Source of the DNA: Allomyces macrogynus ATCC 38327
Lineage: Eukaryota > Blastocladiomycota > Blastocladiomycetes > Blastocladiales > Blastocladiaceae
Direction of reading: 5' to 3'
DNA length: 64,000 nucleotides
Assembly (NCBI GenBank): GCA_000151295.1
Contig: GG745342.1
Coordinates: forward strand, 749,109-813,108
The position numbers and the translations under genes were made by a program. The stretch's first letter is position 1; each line of letters starts with the position of its first letter. Positions 10,671-21,427 of the stretch are shown in pieces. The notes under the pieces are model-generated. The model was given only the letters and a program-made list of their open reading frames with translations, was not told the origin of the DNA and did no database searches.

Positions 10671-12481
10671 ACAGCGCGGAAATGAAACAAGTATTCTCTT
10701 CGATGACCATTTCCATGTTCACATGAGACCCTTTGGCTCACCTGCTGGACTTTCGCCTGCGACAATCGAACCTCTCAGCAAAGACACGACAACCATCACC
10801 GCTTCCCGCGATCACCAGCAGTCGCGACTCCGTCTGACATGCTTGATTTGGACCCGCGAGGTGTGACCCCACCCTGGAGACCTGCTTATTTTTGTAATTC
10901 ACTGACGCCCAACCCGGCCGCTTTGTCCGGCGATTGCTTGCTTGGCAACGTCGTTGCAGTTGTGAACATGAGCAAAAACCCCACACGGACTCTCCCGATC
11001 GCGACCAAGATTCTCGGCATTATGCCTGATAAATCTGATCTCGCGCTTGTGTCTGTTTCCGGCACTCTCGTCGAAGTCTTCAAAGTGGAGTCGCTTTCGC
11101 ATGTCGATGCCGTTCCTCGATACCCTCGTGCTTGCCCCTTTGCTTCTAACTCCAGGATCGTTCCTGTGCCAAGCTATTTTGGGCACGTTTCCGGCCCTGC
11201 GACGACTCTACCTGCACATGATTGGTTTCACGGTTTCGCATTTTGCGGCGTTTGTGCAGTTTACCTCGCTCCGCGAGCTCGTCCTGACAGGCGAAATTTG
11301 GGACAGCAATTTCCTCGAAGACGGTGATGCAACCCATGACGCTCTGGCAGAACCTGTGGATGCCGTTGTGGAGCGCATGCTGGAACTCTCAGCATTGACT
11401 GTGGACGTGTTTACCTCGCATCCATTGTTTTCCGGAATGGCGCCAATGGTCGTCACTTGGTTCTTGCGCCGCGTTTGCGCCGCCAAGTTTGTGATATTTT
11501 CGAGGGCCGTAGTTATCGCATTTCCGCTTGGCGCGGCTCATCTTGGGGTGGAGAGCCTCGAGTTCCGCCAATTCAAGGTCAGGGTACGATGGGCCTCTCT
11601 CACCCAAAGCAATGGTCAATGCCGGACTGCTGATTAGCTGTACTTTCCCGCGTCACTTGTCCAGCTGGAAAACTTGGCCGAACATGGCTGCACGCTCCGC
11701 TCTGTGCGGTTGGACCCGTGCCAGCTGACGTTGCCCATGACCAGCCCGAGCACGGTCCAGCGCCAATCCAGCTCGGTCATCTCATGTCGCTCGCTCTCCA
11801 CCATGTCAATGCCAACCAAGATGCCATCGCAGCGCTCACCCGCATCCTCGCCGCCGCCGCTGCTCCCACGATCCATGACCTGACACTCTCAGTGGTGCCC
11901 AATGCGGTCTTGGAGGCGGTCGCGAAAATGCTCAACACTGTGCAGCACCTGTGTCGTGCCTCGCTCGTGAATCTAGCGGCATTGCCGATCCACGTACAGG
12001 TCCCGGACTTTGTGGCAGTGGCACGTATTCGACGCCTTCTGATATGATCGAGACATGTACGCGACAACCATGCCCTCGATTTTGTAAGGGGCATATTAGG
12101 GGGTTGTGCTTGTTGTCGTGCCAGGTGATGCGAGGATGGTGCGCTGTGATAGACATGTGGTAACAGCAGGGAAGGAAAGATATTTGTTGTTCGCAATTTG
12201 GTATTTTGTGGATGTCAAGCTTGAGTTTCGAAGGACAGACTCGAACCTAACATGACTTGGCCGACAAACATGTGATCACAATCGTGCATTCTGTCACCAG
12301 CGGGCAGGTCACTCTAACAATCGATAAGGACAAGTCCATCGAACACAATTTTGGAGACAGACAGACTGCAGAAAAGCGGCGCAAATTAACGGCAACACTA
12401 TCAAAATGTGCACTAGACAAAAGCAATGAGCAAACAACTCTTACAAGCTCACATCGAGCGCTATCAATGATCATGGTGCGC
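10671..12481. other. Intergenic region containing an F-box/LRR-like relic
   Basis: Outside the relic at about 10969-12047 nothing gene-like is seen. The stretch 12050-12481 is the 3' flank of the minus-strand repeat protein and is relatively CpG-poor. Confidence 0.4.
10969..12047 (+). pseudogene. Degraded F-box/leucine-rich-repeat-like gene
   Basis: A plausible start (MSKNPTRTLPIATKILGIM) resembles the LP..I..KIL opening of an F-box. Leucine-rich segments follow in different frames: FPALRRLYLHMIGF, then FTSLRELVLTGEIWD (near 11200-11300), then MLELSALTVDVF, AHLGVESLEF, and a final frame with HLMSLALHHVNANQD and TIHDLTLSVVPNA ending at 12047. At least two frame changes, near 11115 and 11600-11720, have no convincing introns, so the gene is probably inactive; unrecognised introns remain possible. 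Segments match the relics at 45.9-48 kb and 50.7-51.7 kb (for example LRRLYLHMIGF against LRHLYFHAVLV). F-box/LRR proteins normally select substrates for SCF ubiquitin ligases. Confidence 0.5.
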
Positions 12482-13627
12482 TTAGGTCCAGACCAACGGC
12501 AGGCCTTGTTCAACTTCAGCAGGCGTGCGCGGCGTCACAACCTCACCATCCTCGGTACTCAGAGCATGGCCATGGACCATCGAACGACGACGGCGCTGGA
12601 CGACGGCAACGGCGCCAATCGCGGCCGCAACAAGGGCGAGAACACCAGCGGCCAGCATCGCTGGGCTAACCAACGTCTGCGCCTCCTCTACAGTGGACTT
12701 GGTGGCCGAGGCAACAGCGGTCGTCCCGTCAACATCGTTCTGTGAGAGAAGAGCAGCGGCAGACGACGCGGGAAGCTGGACTGGCACCGTGGGCACATTC
12801 GGTTGCATGGGATGCTCGGGATGGGCGGGATGCGCCGGGTGGACAGGGTGGACAGGGTGGGCAGGATGCATGGGTGTGCCAGGCGCCGTCAAATCCTCCC
12901 CCGGAAGGGTCGTGTTGGCCGGCAGCGTCGTGTTGACTGGCAGCGTCGTATTGACCGGTAGCGTCGTGTTGACTGGCAGCGTCGGGTTGGCCGGCAGCGT
13001 CGTGTTGGCCGGCAGCGTCGTGTTGGCCGGCAGCGTCGTATTAACCGGCAGCGTCGTATTAACCGGCAGCGTCGTATTGACCGGCAGCGTCGTGTTGACT
13101 GGCAGCGTCGTATTGACCGGCAGCGTCGTGTTGACCGGCAGCGTCGTGTTGACTGGCAGCGTCGTATTGACCGGCAGCGTCGTGTTGGCCGGCAGCGTCG
13201 TATTAACCGGCAGCGTCGTATTGACCGGCAGCGTCGTATTGACCGGCAGCGTCGTGTTGACCGGCAGCGTCGTATTGACCGGCAGCGTCGTGTTGACCGG
13301 CAGCGTCGTATTGACCGGCAGCGTCGTGTTGGCCGGCAGCGTCGTATTAACCGGCAGCGTCGTATTAACCGGCAGCGTCGTATTGACCGGCAGCGTCGTG
13401 TTGACCGGCAGCGTCATATCGACCGGCAGCGTCATATCGACCGGCAGCGTCGTGTTGCCGATCGTCGAATTATTGAGCAGCGTCGAGTTCATGGTCACGA
13501 GCAGGGTCGAGTTCGAAACGAGGGTTGAATTGACCAGCGTTTCGTTGGAGGCCGGCATGGCTGCCAGCGTGGGGACCGCCAACGCAAGAAGGGCGAAAAG
13601 GCTGACGAACGGAACCATTCGCGCCAT
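12482..13627 (-). CDS. Surface protein with NTTLPV repeats (family copy B)
   Basis: A single exon of 381 residues. A signal peptide (MARMVPFVSLFALLALAVPT) leads into a Ser/Asn region and then about 30 copies of a six-residue unit, NTTLPV, each carrying an N-glycosylation sequon. A HPAHPVHPVHPAHPAHPEHP spacer follows, then a transmembrane helix near residues 320-342 and a tail with QRRRRS and HALSTEDGE, close to RGQAVSTEEGE in the copy at 510-1705. It lacks the cysteine-bearing ectodomain of copy A, so it is all stalk. Such proteins are typically heavily glycosylated and wall-associated; here that is inferred from composition and topology. The repeat tract is an 18-bp minisatellite, so length variation between strains is expected. 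Confidence 0.8.
   Translation of the reverse strand: MARMVPFVSLFALLALAVPTLAAMPASNETLVNSTLVSNSTLLVTMNSTLLNNSTIGNTTLPVDMTLPVDMTLPVNTTLPVNTTLPVNTTLPVNTTLPANTTLPVNTTLPVNTTLPVNTTLPVNTTLPVNTTLPVNTTLPVNTTLPANTTLPVNTTLPVNTTLPVNTTLPVNTTLPVNTTLPVNTTLPVNTTLPVNTTLPANTTLPANTTLPANPTLPVNTTLPVNTTLPVNTTLPANTTLPGEDLTAPGTPMHPAHPVHPVHPAHPAHPEHPMQPNVPTVPVQLPASSAAALLSQNDVDGTTAVASATKSTVEEAQTLVSPAMLAAGVLALVAAAIGAVAVVQRRRRSMVHGHALSTEDGEVVTPRTPAEVEQGLPLVWT
12905..13452. repeat. 18-bp coding minisatellite
   Basis: About 30 tandem copies of a unit resembling GTCGTATTGACCGGCAGC (plus strand) encode the NTTLPV repeat of the gene on the other strand. Copies differ at a few positions (GTA/GTG, TTGACC/TTGGCC/TTAACC), and higher-order blocks of similar variants recur, which indicates unequal exchange or slippage. 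The unit length is a multiple of three, so copy changes keep the frame. Confidence 0.9.
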
Positions 13628-14123
13628 GGTCAGTGCAAATGGTTCTGAACGGGGGAGCGGGCCTACTTGGGTGGGGGGTGGAGAACAAGCGAGAACGAGG
13701 GGGTCGTCCGCCCATTTATAGGCCGCTTCGCCTCACATGGCGATCAGCTTTTGATCGCGAGGCGGCACAGCAGATTCCCCGCGGGACTGGACCATCGACG
13801 GGCGTGCGAGTCCAAGGCCCAGTCCTCCCGCACTTGCAATCCAGTTCCGGCAGGGTTCTTGTCATCTCCGGTGACGAAAAGGCTTGATCGCGCACAAGAT
13901 GCACGCGCCGTTCGCTCGCAAGGCGGTACCCATGTGCGCACAGAATGTGTGCGCAGTTAAGGTTTGGGCGAGTCTGGGCGGTCCAAATCCCAGTCAGCCT
14001 GAGCGCGGAAAGGGGGAGGGTTGCAATTTTCCGCGGAGAATCTGTGAAGCGCACCACGTCACACTCTCGATCACTCGAACATGTCCACCAGATGCACACA
14101 ATCAATCCTTCGCGTCCACTTCC
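13628..14123. promoter_or_regulatory. Divergent region between the repeat protein and TTC12
   Basis: About 500 bp between two outward-facing start codons, therefore expected to hold both promoters. No specific element could be supported. Confidence 0.4.
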
Positions 14124-16456
14124 ATGACGAGCCGCCAGCTCGCCACGAATCTGTGCCCCTCCGCCGCCAGTACCCGCAAAATGATGCAGCTCATTGACGA
14201 GGATGAGATCAACGAGTTCGACGACCTTGTTGCCGATTTCAGTCTGTTCTCAGTCTCATTCAACTCACTCTCGCCAAATAATTCTGCACGATGCTCATCA
14301 AGATGCCTTGCCTAGCCTCGAAAATGGACAAGATCATGAAAGGCGATCCGATTCCGGAACTCGACGCGCTTCCTGCAGATCGCCCTTTAGCCGCTACGGT
14401 CGGACATGGCCCTTGCGTCGATCCAACCTCTATGACCAAGGTCGCCGAGACCGCGGTCGCGGAAAGGCAAGTTTCACCGGCCGCAACCCGGCCCGAGGCT
14501 CTTCAGGAACCCGTCAAGTCGTTGAGAGGTGGCCTCGTGGGAACCACATTGCCTCCGAACGGGCCCACTCACGGGTCCACTCCTAGTCCGGCGTCCAAAG
14601 CCTGCAGGAAACCCGCCACGCGTCCCTTTGACTACTCGAGGTTCGACAAGATTAAACCGGACGTGGTGGACACGGAGGCCGCGCCCAAGGTCAAGTCGGC
14701 GGCGGCGCCACTACATTCGGCCACGCCCACCGCACCGGATCCGCTCAAGATCAAAATCGAGCGCGTCGTCAAGACCATGACCGACCACTCGGACCGCGGC
14801 ACCGCCGCCGCGACGCGCGGTGACTGGTCGACCGCGCGCGATTGCTACCTCGCGGCCGTCGTGACTTGACTCGGCAATCCGCGCCAAGGCCGCCGACATG
14901 CCGCTCCGCATGCAGGTGCACCGCGTGCACGCCAATCTCGCGCAGGCGTACTTGCAGCTCGGCGATACCAAGGCCGCAGCCCTCGCCGCGCAGACCGTCT
15001 TGTCGCACTCGCCGCCCTGCTGGAAGGCGCACTGGCGGTACACGCTCGCGTACCGGCGGCTCGTGCTCGAGGGCAAGCGGCCCTTAGCCGAGTGGGTGGC
15101 GGTGATCGAGGCGCTGCGCAAAGTCGTAATGGTGCACGAGCCCAAGGAGTTGCCGCTCGCGCTCGTGCTCAAGGAAGATGCCGACGGTCGGGCCGAGTTT
15201 GGGCTCTCGAAAGTGGGCAGTGGCAAGGATTCGGGCACGCTCTGGGGCGTGGGCGGCAGTTCCAGTGCAGCGGCGGCGGGAACGGCACGCTCGACGGATC
15301 TTGACGGCATGCTTCAAGCTGCCAAGGACCTGCTCGTGGTCAAGGACGTTTCGGCCACACTCGCGTGGCTCGCGTGCACGGCATTTCCGGCAGTCGAGCG
15401 GCACCCTGAAGCGGCGCGCGCTCCGCTGGATCTGGCCATGTTCCGTCTCGTGACAGTGATTCAAGAGGCACCCGAAGCGCCACGCGTCCTTGCCACCTCG
15501 CCCACATTCGCTACGTGGCTCCTGCACGTCTGGGAGACGATGGGTGCAGCCGAACCCGTTGCCACCGCGATCACAAGCCTCATCCGATCGCCGCTCGGTC
15601 GCGACGTGGCACTGCTTGCGCGCATGGACGCGGATCTGTGGCCGGCATCAGCGCATCACGTGCTCGAACTTTCGACACTGCCCGCGGATGCGCACCGGTC
15701 TGCACTCGTCGACGCCGTGTTTGCGCTCTCGATGGCGCTGAAAGTGACGCGGCCGCCGTGGGGCCTGGTCGAGGCTGTAGCAAATGCATCGTGGGTCGCG
15801 GAAGAGGCCAAGCTCGGAATTCTCGCCAACGTCCTCCGCATGCGACCGGACACGGCGCAGAGCACGGTACTCGCGGCACTGACGCGGATGGTCGAGCGCG
15901 ATGCGGTCCACGCGGTGCTGTGGAGCAAGCTCGGGCGGCTGGGTGGATCCGTGCGGGAAGCGCTTGTTCAGCGCGCACCCGAGGCTGTCGATGCGGCGCG
16001 GTCGACGGCGGCGTGGTCGGCGGTCGTTCAGCTCGCCGTCGACGTGCAGAACCAGACTGTGTCGGCAGCGGTGTTGGACGGATTGCTGGATTATGCCAGC
16101 GACACTATTGTCGATGACGATACGGTGGTGGGCAACGCGGCGCTGCTTGTTGCGCGTGTCAATGTTCCTGCGGCGACGCGGTCCCAGTGGGCGCGGTTGC
16201 TGCTTGACGCACTGCGGATGCGGTACGAGGCAGTGCGGCAAAGACGCGGCGATCAGGTTAAGGTGTCGGTGGTCGCTGAAAACGTGGTGATTGCGCTGGC
16301 CAAGCTGTGTAGGGTGGACGGTACGCGTGCGTGCGCCGCGGCTCGGTGCGCTGAATGTCAGAGTCCCAACACACAGACGATGTGCGGCAGTGGGTACGCG
16401 AGGGCGGTGGCATTGAGCTCATGACGTACTGCGCGCCGCAGGGACCACGATCGTGA
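14124..16456 (+). CDS. TTC12: TTC12-like dynein-arm assembly factor, interrupted by a 1-nt frameshift
   Basis: Exons 14124-14241, 14316-16320 and 16377-16456, about 733 residues if one extra base near 14861-14870 is discounted; all splice phases then agree. The N-terminus (LIDEDEINEFDDLVADF, then SKMDKIMKGDP) resembles the TTC12 opening (DEI..L...M). A TPR block follows: DRGTAAATRGDWSTARDCYL, then HRVHANLAQAYLQLGDTKAA. The C-terminal half is helical and armadillo-like and ends with VVGNAALLVARVNVP, VVIALAKLC and VREGGGIELM, closely matching the human TTC12 end. In animals TTC12 is a cytoplasmic factor needed to preassemble inner and some outer dynein arms. The open frame stops at the TGA at 14867-14869; dropping one T of ACTTGAC restores it. 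I treat this as a sequencing error or a recent mutation. A separate short protein starting at 14898 is less likely. Confidence 0.75.
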
Positions 16457-17738
16457 GGAACTAGGTGGGCCAAGAGGATGCTGGAGAGGCGGACTGATGG
16501 ATTGGTTTTTGCGGTGGAGGATGGGACTGAAACAATGGACTTGCTAGATTTGCGTGAGCATCAGCTGGCAGCACAACGCGTCTCGACGTTTCTCAAACAA
16601 AACATGTAGGCCCTCACTCCCTTTGGACATCTGTTGTTCAAGTCCGTGGAGGCTCCATCCAGGGCCAAAAGATTGTGAAATGGTTGATATTGACTTGGCA
16701 AGTAGCAGGGCATCAGCCGAGAGCCAAGGGAGCGTGCGTGCAACCCGAGAAGAAATGGCGGACCTCGTGCGAAGCTTTGGTTTTGGCGACTACCTATGTC
16801 TCCTGCTTCTCGTCGGCCTGGATGTGCACTCTTTGTGACCCCTGATTGATCCTCGGTCGTGGCTCAAGGCTAGAAGTCGAACATGGTGCGACGCAACGAA
16901 ACATCAACATTCTCATCTCATCCGGCCATCACTAATATCAGTCGCATCAATCCCACACGTTGCCGGCAATTCCTTGCGACCCAAGCCCAGCCAGCATCGC
17001 TTCCAGCGGCTCCTTGATTCGCAGCGACAGAGCTTCTGTGAGAGCCACGTCGACTGGAAACGAAGGCGGCAAGGGCGCCAGAAGAACCTGCTCGACCTCC
17101 ACCTCGTCCGCATCGTCTCGCCGGATTTTATATCACAGCATGAAACGAGTGTGGCAGTTGCATCAGTGGAGCGTTGTCGGCCGCACTGCGAAGGACGACG
17201 GGAACATGCCATTCAGACATGACATGGTCGACAATGAGCTTCCACGCATGACAGGTGCCGCAGGCGAGGGCAGTTCCCACAACGCCATCGTCATCATTAG
17301 ATGCGCACCGTTGCGAGAATTCAAATACGCTACATTTGAGGAGAACATGTGGTGATTTGAGGGTGCTGATTCGTTTGGCGCGGGTCGTCATTTGGCTGGG
17401 ATCACAGTTTAAATGGCATAGTTCGATGGCGGCTGATCGGTGCTGTGGCTGCACCAGCCAGATCACCTCCAGCGCCAAACAAAATGGCGATTCGACGGTA
17501 TTTAGCCAGAACTCAGGAGCCACTGGGTCGCGCGCCCCGCGGGCGCCAGCGTTTGGTTGGGCTTTGCACGAAGTTGCGATGAACTGGCCCGGAGAATGAC
17601 CATCCATGCAAGCAGGTCAGTTCTGGTCTTTCACTGGAGAAGAACCGTTGACAGCGTTTCCTCTCTACAGGTGGAAGAATCCTCCCACTTTTTTCAAACC
17701 GCAATGTTTCCTGACCCAGACGCGACTGCTCCACGCAA
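16457..17738. other. Intergenic region with a possible unidentified exon
   Basis: Mostly unassigned. On the minus strand near 16968-17133 there is a short stretch with protein-like content: DDADEVEVEQVLLAPLPPSF, then LTEALSLRIKEPLEAMLAGL, ending NVWD and a stop. An in-frame TGA lies immediately upstream and no acceptor site was found, so it is either a relic or part of a gene whose other exons I could not place. A longer minus-strand frame at 17128-17607 is not recognisable. Confidence 0.25.
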
Positions 17739-18794
17739 TCACCCGATCGGGGCCGCGAAATTGGCTTTATCTTGCGGCGCGGTGACGGTCACGACCACCG
17801 GTCGTGCGACGGGCGGAAGCGTCGCGGGAAACGGCACGCTAGGATGCGCAGGACGAGCGGAATGAACGGGATGAGCATCAGGAGAAGGTGCGCCGGGCAA
17901 ATTAGCCGCGAGAGCGGGACGCGTCGTTGAGTTCGTGCTCGCGTTAGAAAGCATCGTCGTGTTGTTGCTCGTGTTGGCCAGTGCCGTCGAGTTATTGCTC
18001 GCGTTGGGCAGCGCTGTCCAGTTGGTGCTCGTGTTGGGAAACGTCGTCGTGTTCGTGTTGGTCAAGTTGGCTGCGGGCAGGGTCGCATTGGCCGTGGGCG
18101 GCGCCAATGGCGCGCGACACTGTCAACGAATAGGAATAATGGTGAGTTGTTAAGTATCACGGCTGGTTGACACAAGTCGAGCAGTACGGACCGCATCAAT
18201 ACCGGCCACCCACCCTCCTGAAGCACCCGCTGCCAGAGTCCGACTCCGACACAAATGTTGTCGAGATCGTGAAAGTCGTCTCGCCGGCATCAATGGCGTA
18301 GTACCCGCGCGAAAAGGCAGCGTTGGCCAGTGCACTGTTGGGGTCGTCGATTGGGGCGATTCCTTGAAACCAGTTACACCAAGAACCGACGTCTCTCCTA
18401 GAAGATTAAAAACAGTCAGTCAGCCCCGATTAAATTGCGCAGGCACGTTGCATGCGCAGCATTTGCTCGCAATTGGAGGTGGCAGCGGGTGGTGGCACGG
18501 CCGGGTGGGAAGGGAGGGGAAGGGAGTTGCGAGTTGGGCAATCAACGATGATTATGCACCATAGAATTGGCCAATAGGAACGACGAAACGCACGCCCGGA
18601 CAGTGGACATCGACGACGATGCTCGCACGACCGTTGTCTTCGACAAGAACAAGGAGAATGATTGTTGCCCGGCCTGCCAATCCTGGCTCCAAGACAGAGA
18701 GCCTCTGTCCAGAGCCTCGCTCAAGCCCACGGGACAAAGCTTGCCAGAAACCGCGGTCAGGCAGCTGGGCAGAGCCGATCGGTGGAGGCGACAT
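17739..18794 (-). pseudogene. Decayed surface-protein gene (family copy C)
   Basis: It retains the exon layout of the gene at 510-1705. A segment with SIVVDVHCPGVRFVV lies near 18560-18620, ALANAAFSRGYYAID near 18240-18350, and a third exon from about 18107 with NATLPAANLTN, many Asn-Thr sequons and a HPVHSARPAHP spacer. The GTTGATTGCCCAAC sequence near the first donor and a matching second intron are shared with copy A. Decay signs: exons 1 and 2 join out of frame by one base, no signal peptide is found upstream, and the frame stops at 17739 without a transmembrane helix. Unusual splicing to a distant exon cannot be excluded. Confidence 0.6.
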
Positions 18795-19261
18795 GCCCGC
18801 ACAGGAAAAAAATCAAAGAGCTGTCCAGAGATATCGCCGGAATCGGGGGGCGGCCAGAACACGATGTCGCGCTGCTGCTTGCGAGTCTACGCGCGAGGTG
18901 GTCGTTGGTGGAACGCAGGGCACCACTGCACCAGCGCGGGGCATGACACGTGTGGCCACCAGGAAAGCACGCACTTCGTCTGCTCGTCTCCCGGCCAAGA
19001 TGTCGCACGCGCTCTGCTGGTCGGCGCTCGCGGACCGCCAGCACGACGACGACCGGTGCCGGCTGCACCGACCACCCGCGCACGACGCCCACAATCCAAC
19101 GAATCTCTCCCTGCTAGCTCCCTCTGCTGTCCTCGAGGTCTCCCAGCCTTGTTCTTTCTTGGGGTGATCAGCGTGACGACGACTTAACCACGCCCACGCA
19201 CAGCCCCACGACCTGCTCTTCCAGGCCCGCAACCAGCGACCACGGTTGATTGCTGCCCATC
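18795..19261. other. Upstream region of a DUF707 gene
   Basis: No gene is supported. Overlapping frames on both strands are short and low in recognisable features. It presumably contains the promoter of the plus-strand gene at 19262. Confidence 0.4.
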
Positions 19262-21158
19262 ATGACCCTCTCATCCGCATCGCCGTCCGGGTCTGCGAGC
19301 GCCTTGCCGCTGCGCGACCGCCAAGTCCACTCGTCCGTCTTTTATGCCCCGCCCAAGCACGGCCGCGCGGCCACGAGTATCCAGGATGCCCTGGGCCGAC
19401 CGGCCGTGCGCGTTCTTGTGCGCCATCGCCGCGCGCTCGCGCTGACCCTGATCGCGCTCGTCTTGATCGCGTCGGTCATGATGCGGTCGTCGCCCGAGGA
19501 TCACGGCAAGGCGGCTGTCGTCGACCGAGCCGTTGTCTCCAGGCTGGCGGCGCAAGGGATCGGACCCAATTCGGGCCGCACGCCCGCGGCCGTCCGCGAG
19601 GAGCTGCGATCGATTCAAGAGGCGACGCGGCAGCGCGTCGCTGGCGTGATCCCAGGGAGTAGACTTGCGGCATCGGGCAAGTTTGGTGCCGCAGCTATTG
19701 CCGATCGCGAGCGAGTGCATGATCTGGTGGTCGCGGCCGACGAAGTGGAGGGTGTGCCGTCGAGCAAGAAGGCCATGCGCGCCGGCACCAGAGATCGCGT
19801 GCACTCGGGCCACAAGGCGGCAAGAGCTAACGAACACGACGACGGCGATACGATTGCCCGCGCGCAACCCCATGTCGCGCCCGTCTTGGCGCCCGCCGTC
19901 CCCGACTCTCGCGTCGCCGCTCCCGTGGCCAAGCCCAAGCCCAAGTCAAAGCGCCCTCATCGCGCGTCACGGCGCACCAAGCCCGCTGCGCGCACCACCA
20001 CATCGTCGAACACGGCCGAGGACCGCGACACGATTCCGCTCCTCGCGGCGCTCGCGCACGAGAACGGCAACCTGCGCATGCTCGAGGACAGTGCCGCGAC
20101 CCCGCGCACGCCGCCCGTCTTGCGGCACAGCGGCCTCCTCGCGATCCCCGTTGGGTCCAGGTCGCGTGAAGCCGTGTCTCCGCTTCTCGACCTGTTCCGC
20201 AAAGAAGGGTTCCACTGCATTCTCTTCCACTATGAGCGCGCCGACGTTGACGACACGGCCGCGTGGGACGCTGAAGTTTCGCGGTACCGCGAGTGTGTCA
20301 CCGTACGCGTGCCCGGCCAGACCAAGTTCTGGTTCGCCAAGCGGTACCTGACGCCCGCGGCCATTGCGGCCTATGACTACCTGTTTCTGTGGGACGACGA
20401 CTTGGCCGTGCCCAATGCCGACTGGTCGCCGACCCAGTTCCTCACGATCCTGCGCCGCCACCACATTCACGTCGCGCAGCCGGCGCTCGCGTCGGGGTTG
20501 CGCGATAACCCGCAGCACGATGTGGTCCGGTTCCACGACGACTTGGTCGCTCGCCGTCCCGGCCGGTTCACCAACTTTGTCGAGGTACGTCTTTTCTTTG
20601 ACAATCCGACGCGATGCCTTCTCGCTAACATCACCAACCCTAATCCAGGTTATGTTCCCCGTCTTCTCGCGTGCTGCCTGGTCCAACTGCATTTGGGCGA
20701 CGATTCCTTACGACGGCCACTCGTTTTGGGGCACCGACAACCTGTGGTACCCACTGTGCGCGAGCGCCGGATTCTGCCGGTTCGCCGTGATCGACGCGAT
20801 GCCCGTGCACCACATGGACGCGCGCCGGCTCGTGCAGGACGTGTCGGCCAACATTCGCGAACTGCAAAACTATATCGCGCACGTGCATCAGCTGTGCACG
20901 CCCGCGGCCCTGCGCGCGGCCGACACCCAGGCGCGTACGGTCTTCCAGGCCATGTGCGCCTACATTTCGTCGTTTGAACTCGGGCTCTCGTTTACGAGTT
21001 TCCGCACGATTGCTTACCCGCACGACACGCCCGCCGCGCATTGTCCCGAGTTGCCGGCGTGGAAGGAGGTCAAGAATGCGCCGTGGTGGGGGCACGACGA
21101 GGTGCCGCCGTTTGTCGACCCGCAGACGGCGCTCGGCGTGCGGGATGAGGTGGAGTGA
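19262..21158 (+). CDS. DUF707 family type II membrane protein (subfamily A, copy 2)
   Basis: Two exons, 19262-20584 and 20649-21158, with a 64-nt GTACGT...CCAG intron in phase 0; 610 residues. The ATG at 19262 is the first in frame. A signal-anchor helix (ALALTLIALVLIASVMM) follows a basic segment. A long basic, disordered linker leads to the DUF707 domain near residue 290: GLLAIPVGSRSRE, LFHYERADVDD, QTKFWFAKRYLTP, YDYLFLWDDDLAVP (about residue 376), HVAQPAL, FTNFVE, then VMFPVFSRAAW after the intron, FCRFAVIDAMPVHH and DARRLVQD. It is very similar to the gene at 9069, which lacks the intron. A secretory-pathway location is inferred from topology; catalytic function is unproven. Confidence 0.85.
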
Positions 21159-21427
21159 GCGAGTGGAGGGACTGGTCATCAGCGAGGGGACTGACGTCAA
21201 ACGGATGGATGGACGGACTGACGGGTGGGTAAGGGCGGTGGGATCTTGTACCAAATCGGCATTTCAAGAAAAGGACATCTACCTGGCATCGACAGCAGAG
21301 GCATCGAATAAATATTCTCTTCCACTTGGGTTTATAACTTCCAAAACCGCGCGCGCGATGCGCTCACACGTTATTTTCGGGGATCCAGAAGCACTACACG
21401 TCGGCCAATCCGTCAGCATCCGCGCCA

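Noticed and set aside
12231..12260. Possible tRNA B-box-like GGTTCGAGTCT on the minus strand
   Set aside because: No cloverleaf, A-box or acceptor stem could be formed around it.
12905..13452. CRISPR-like array
   Set aside because: The 18-bp units are contiguous without unique spacers and code for a protein repeat in a eukaryotic genome.
12525..13721. Plus-strand 398-residue frame with VVLTGS repeats
   Set aside because: It is the antisense of the NTTLPV repeat protein; the minus-strand frame has the signal peptide, membrane helix and paralogues.
14861..14870. Programmed +1 frameshifting in TTC12
   Set aside because: No slippery sequence, pseudoknot or conserved context is evident, and TTC12 is not known to be recoded; indel or error is simpler.
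16554..16838. Small plus-strand gene with MVDIDLASSRASAESQ
   Set aside because: No domain, no supporting splice sites and no paralogue in the window; could be chance.
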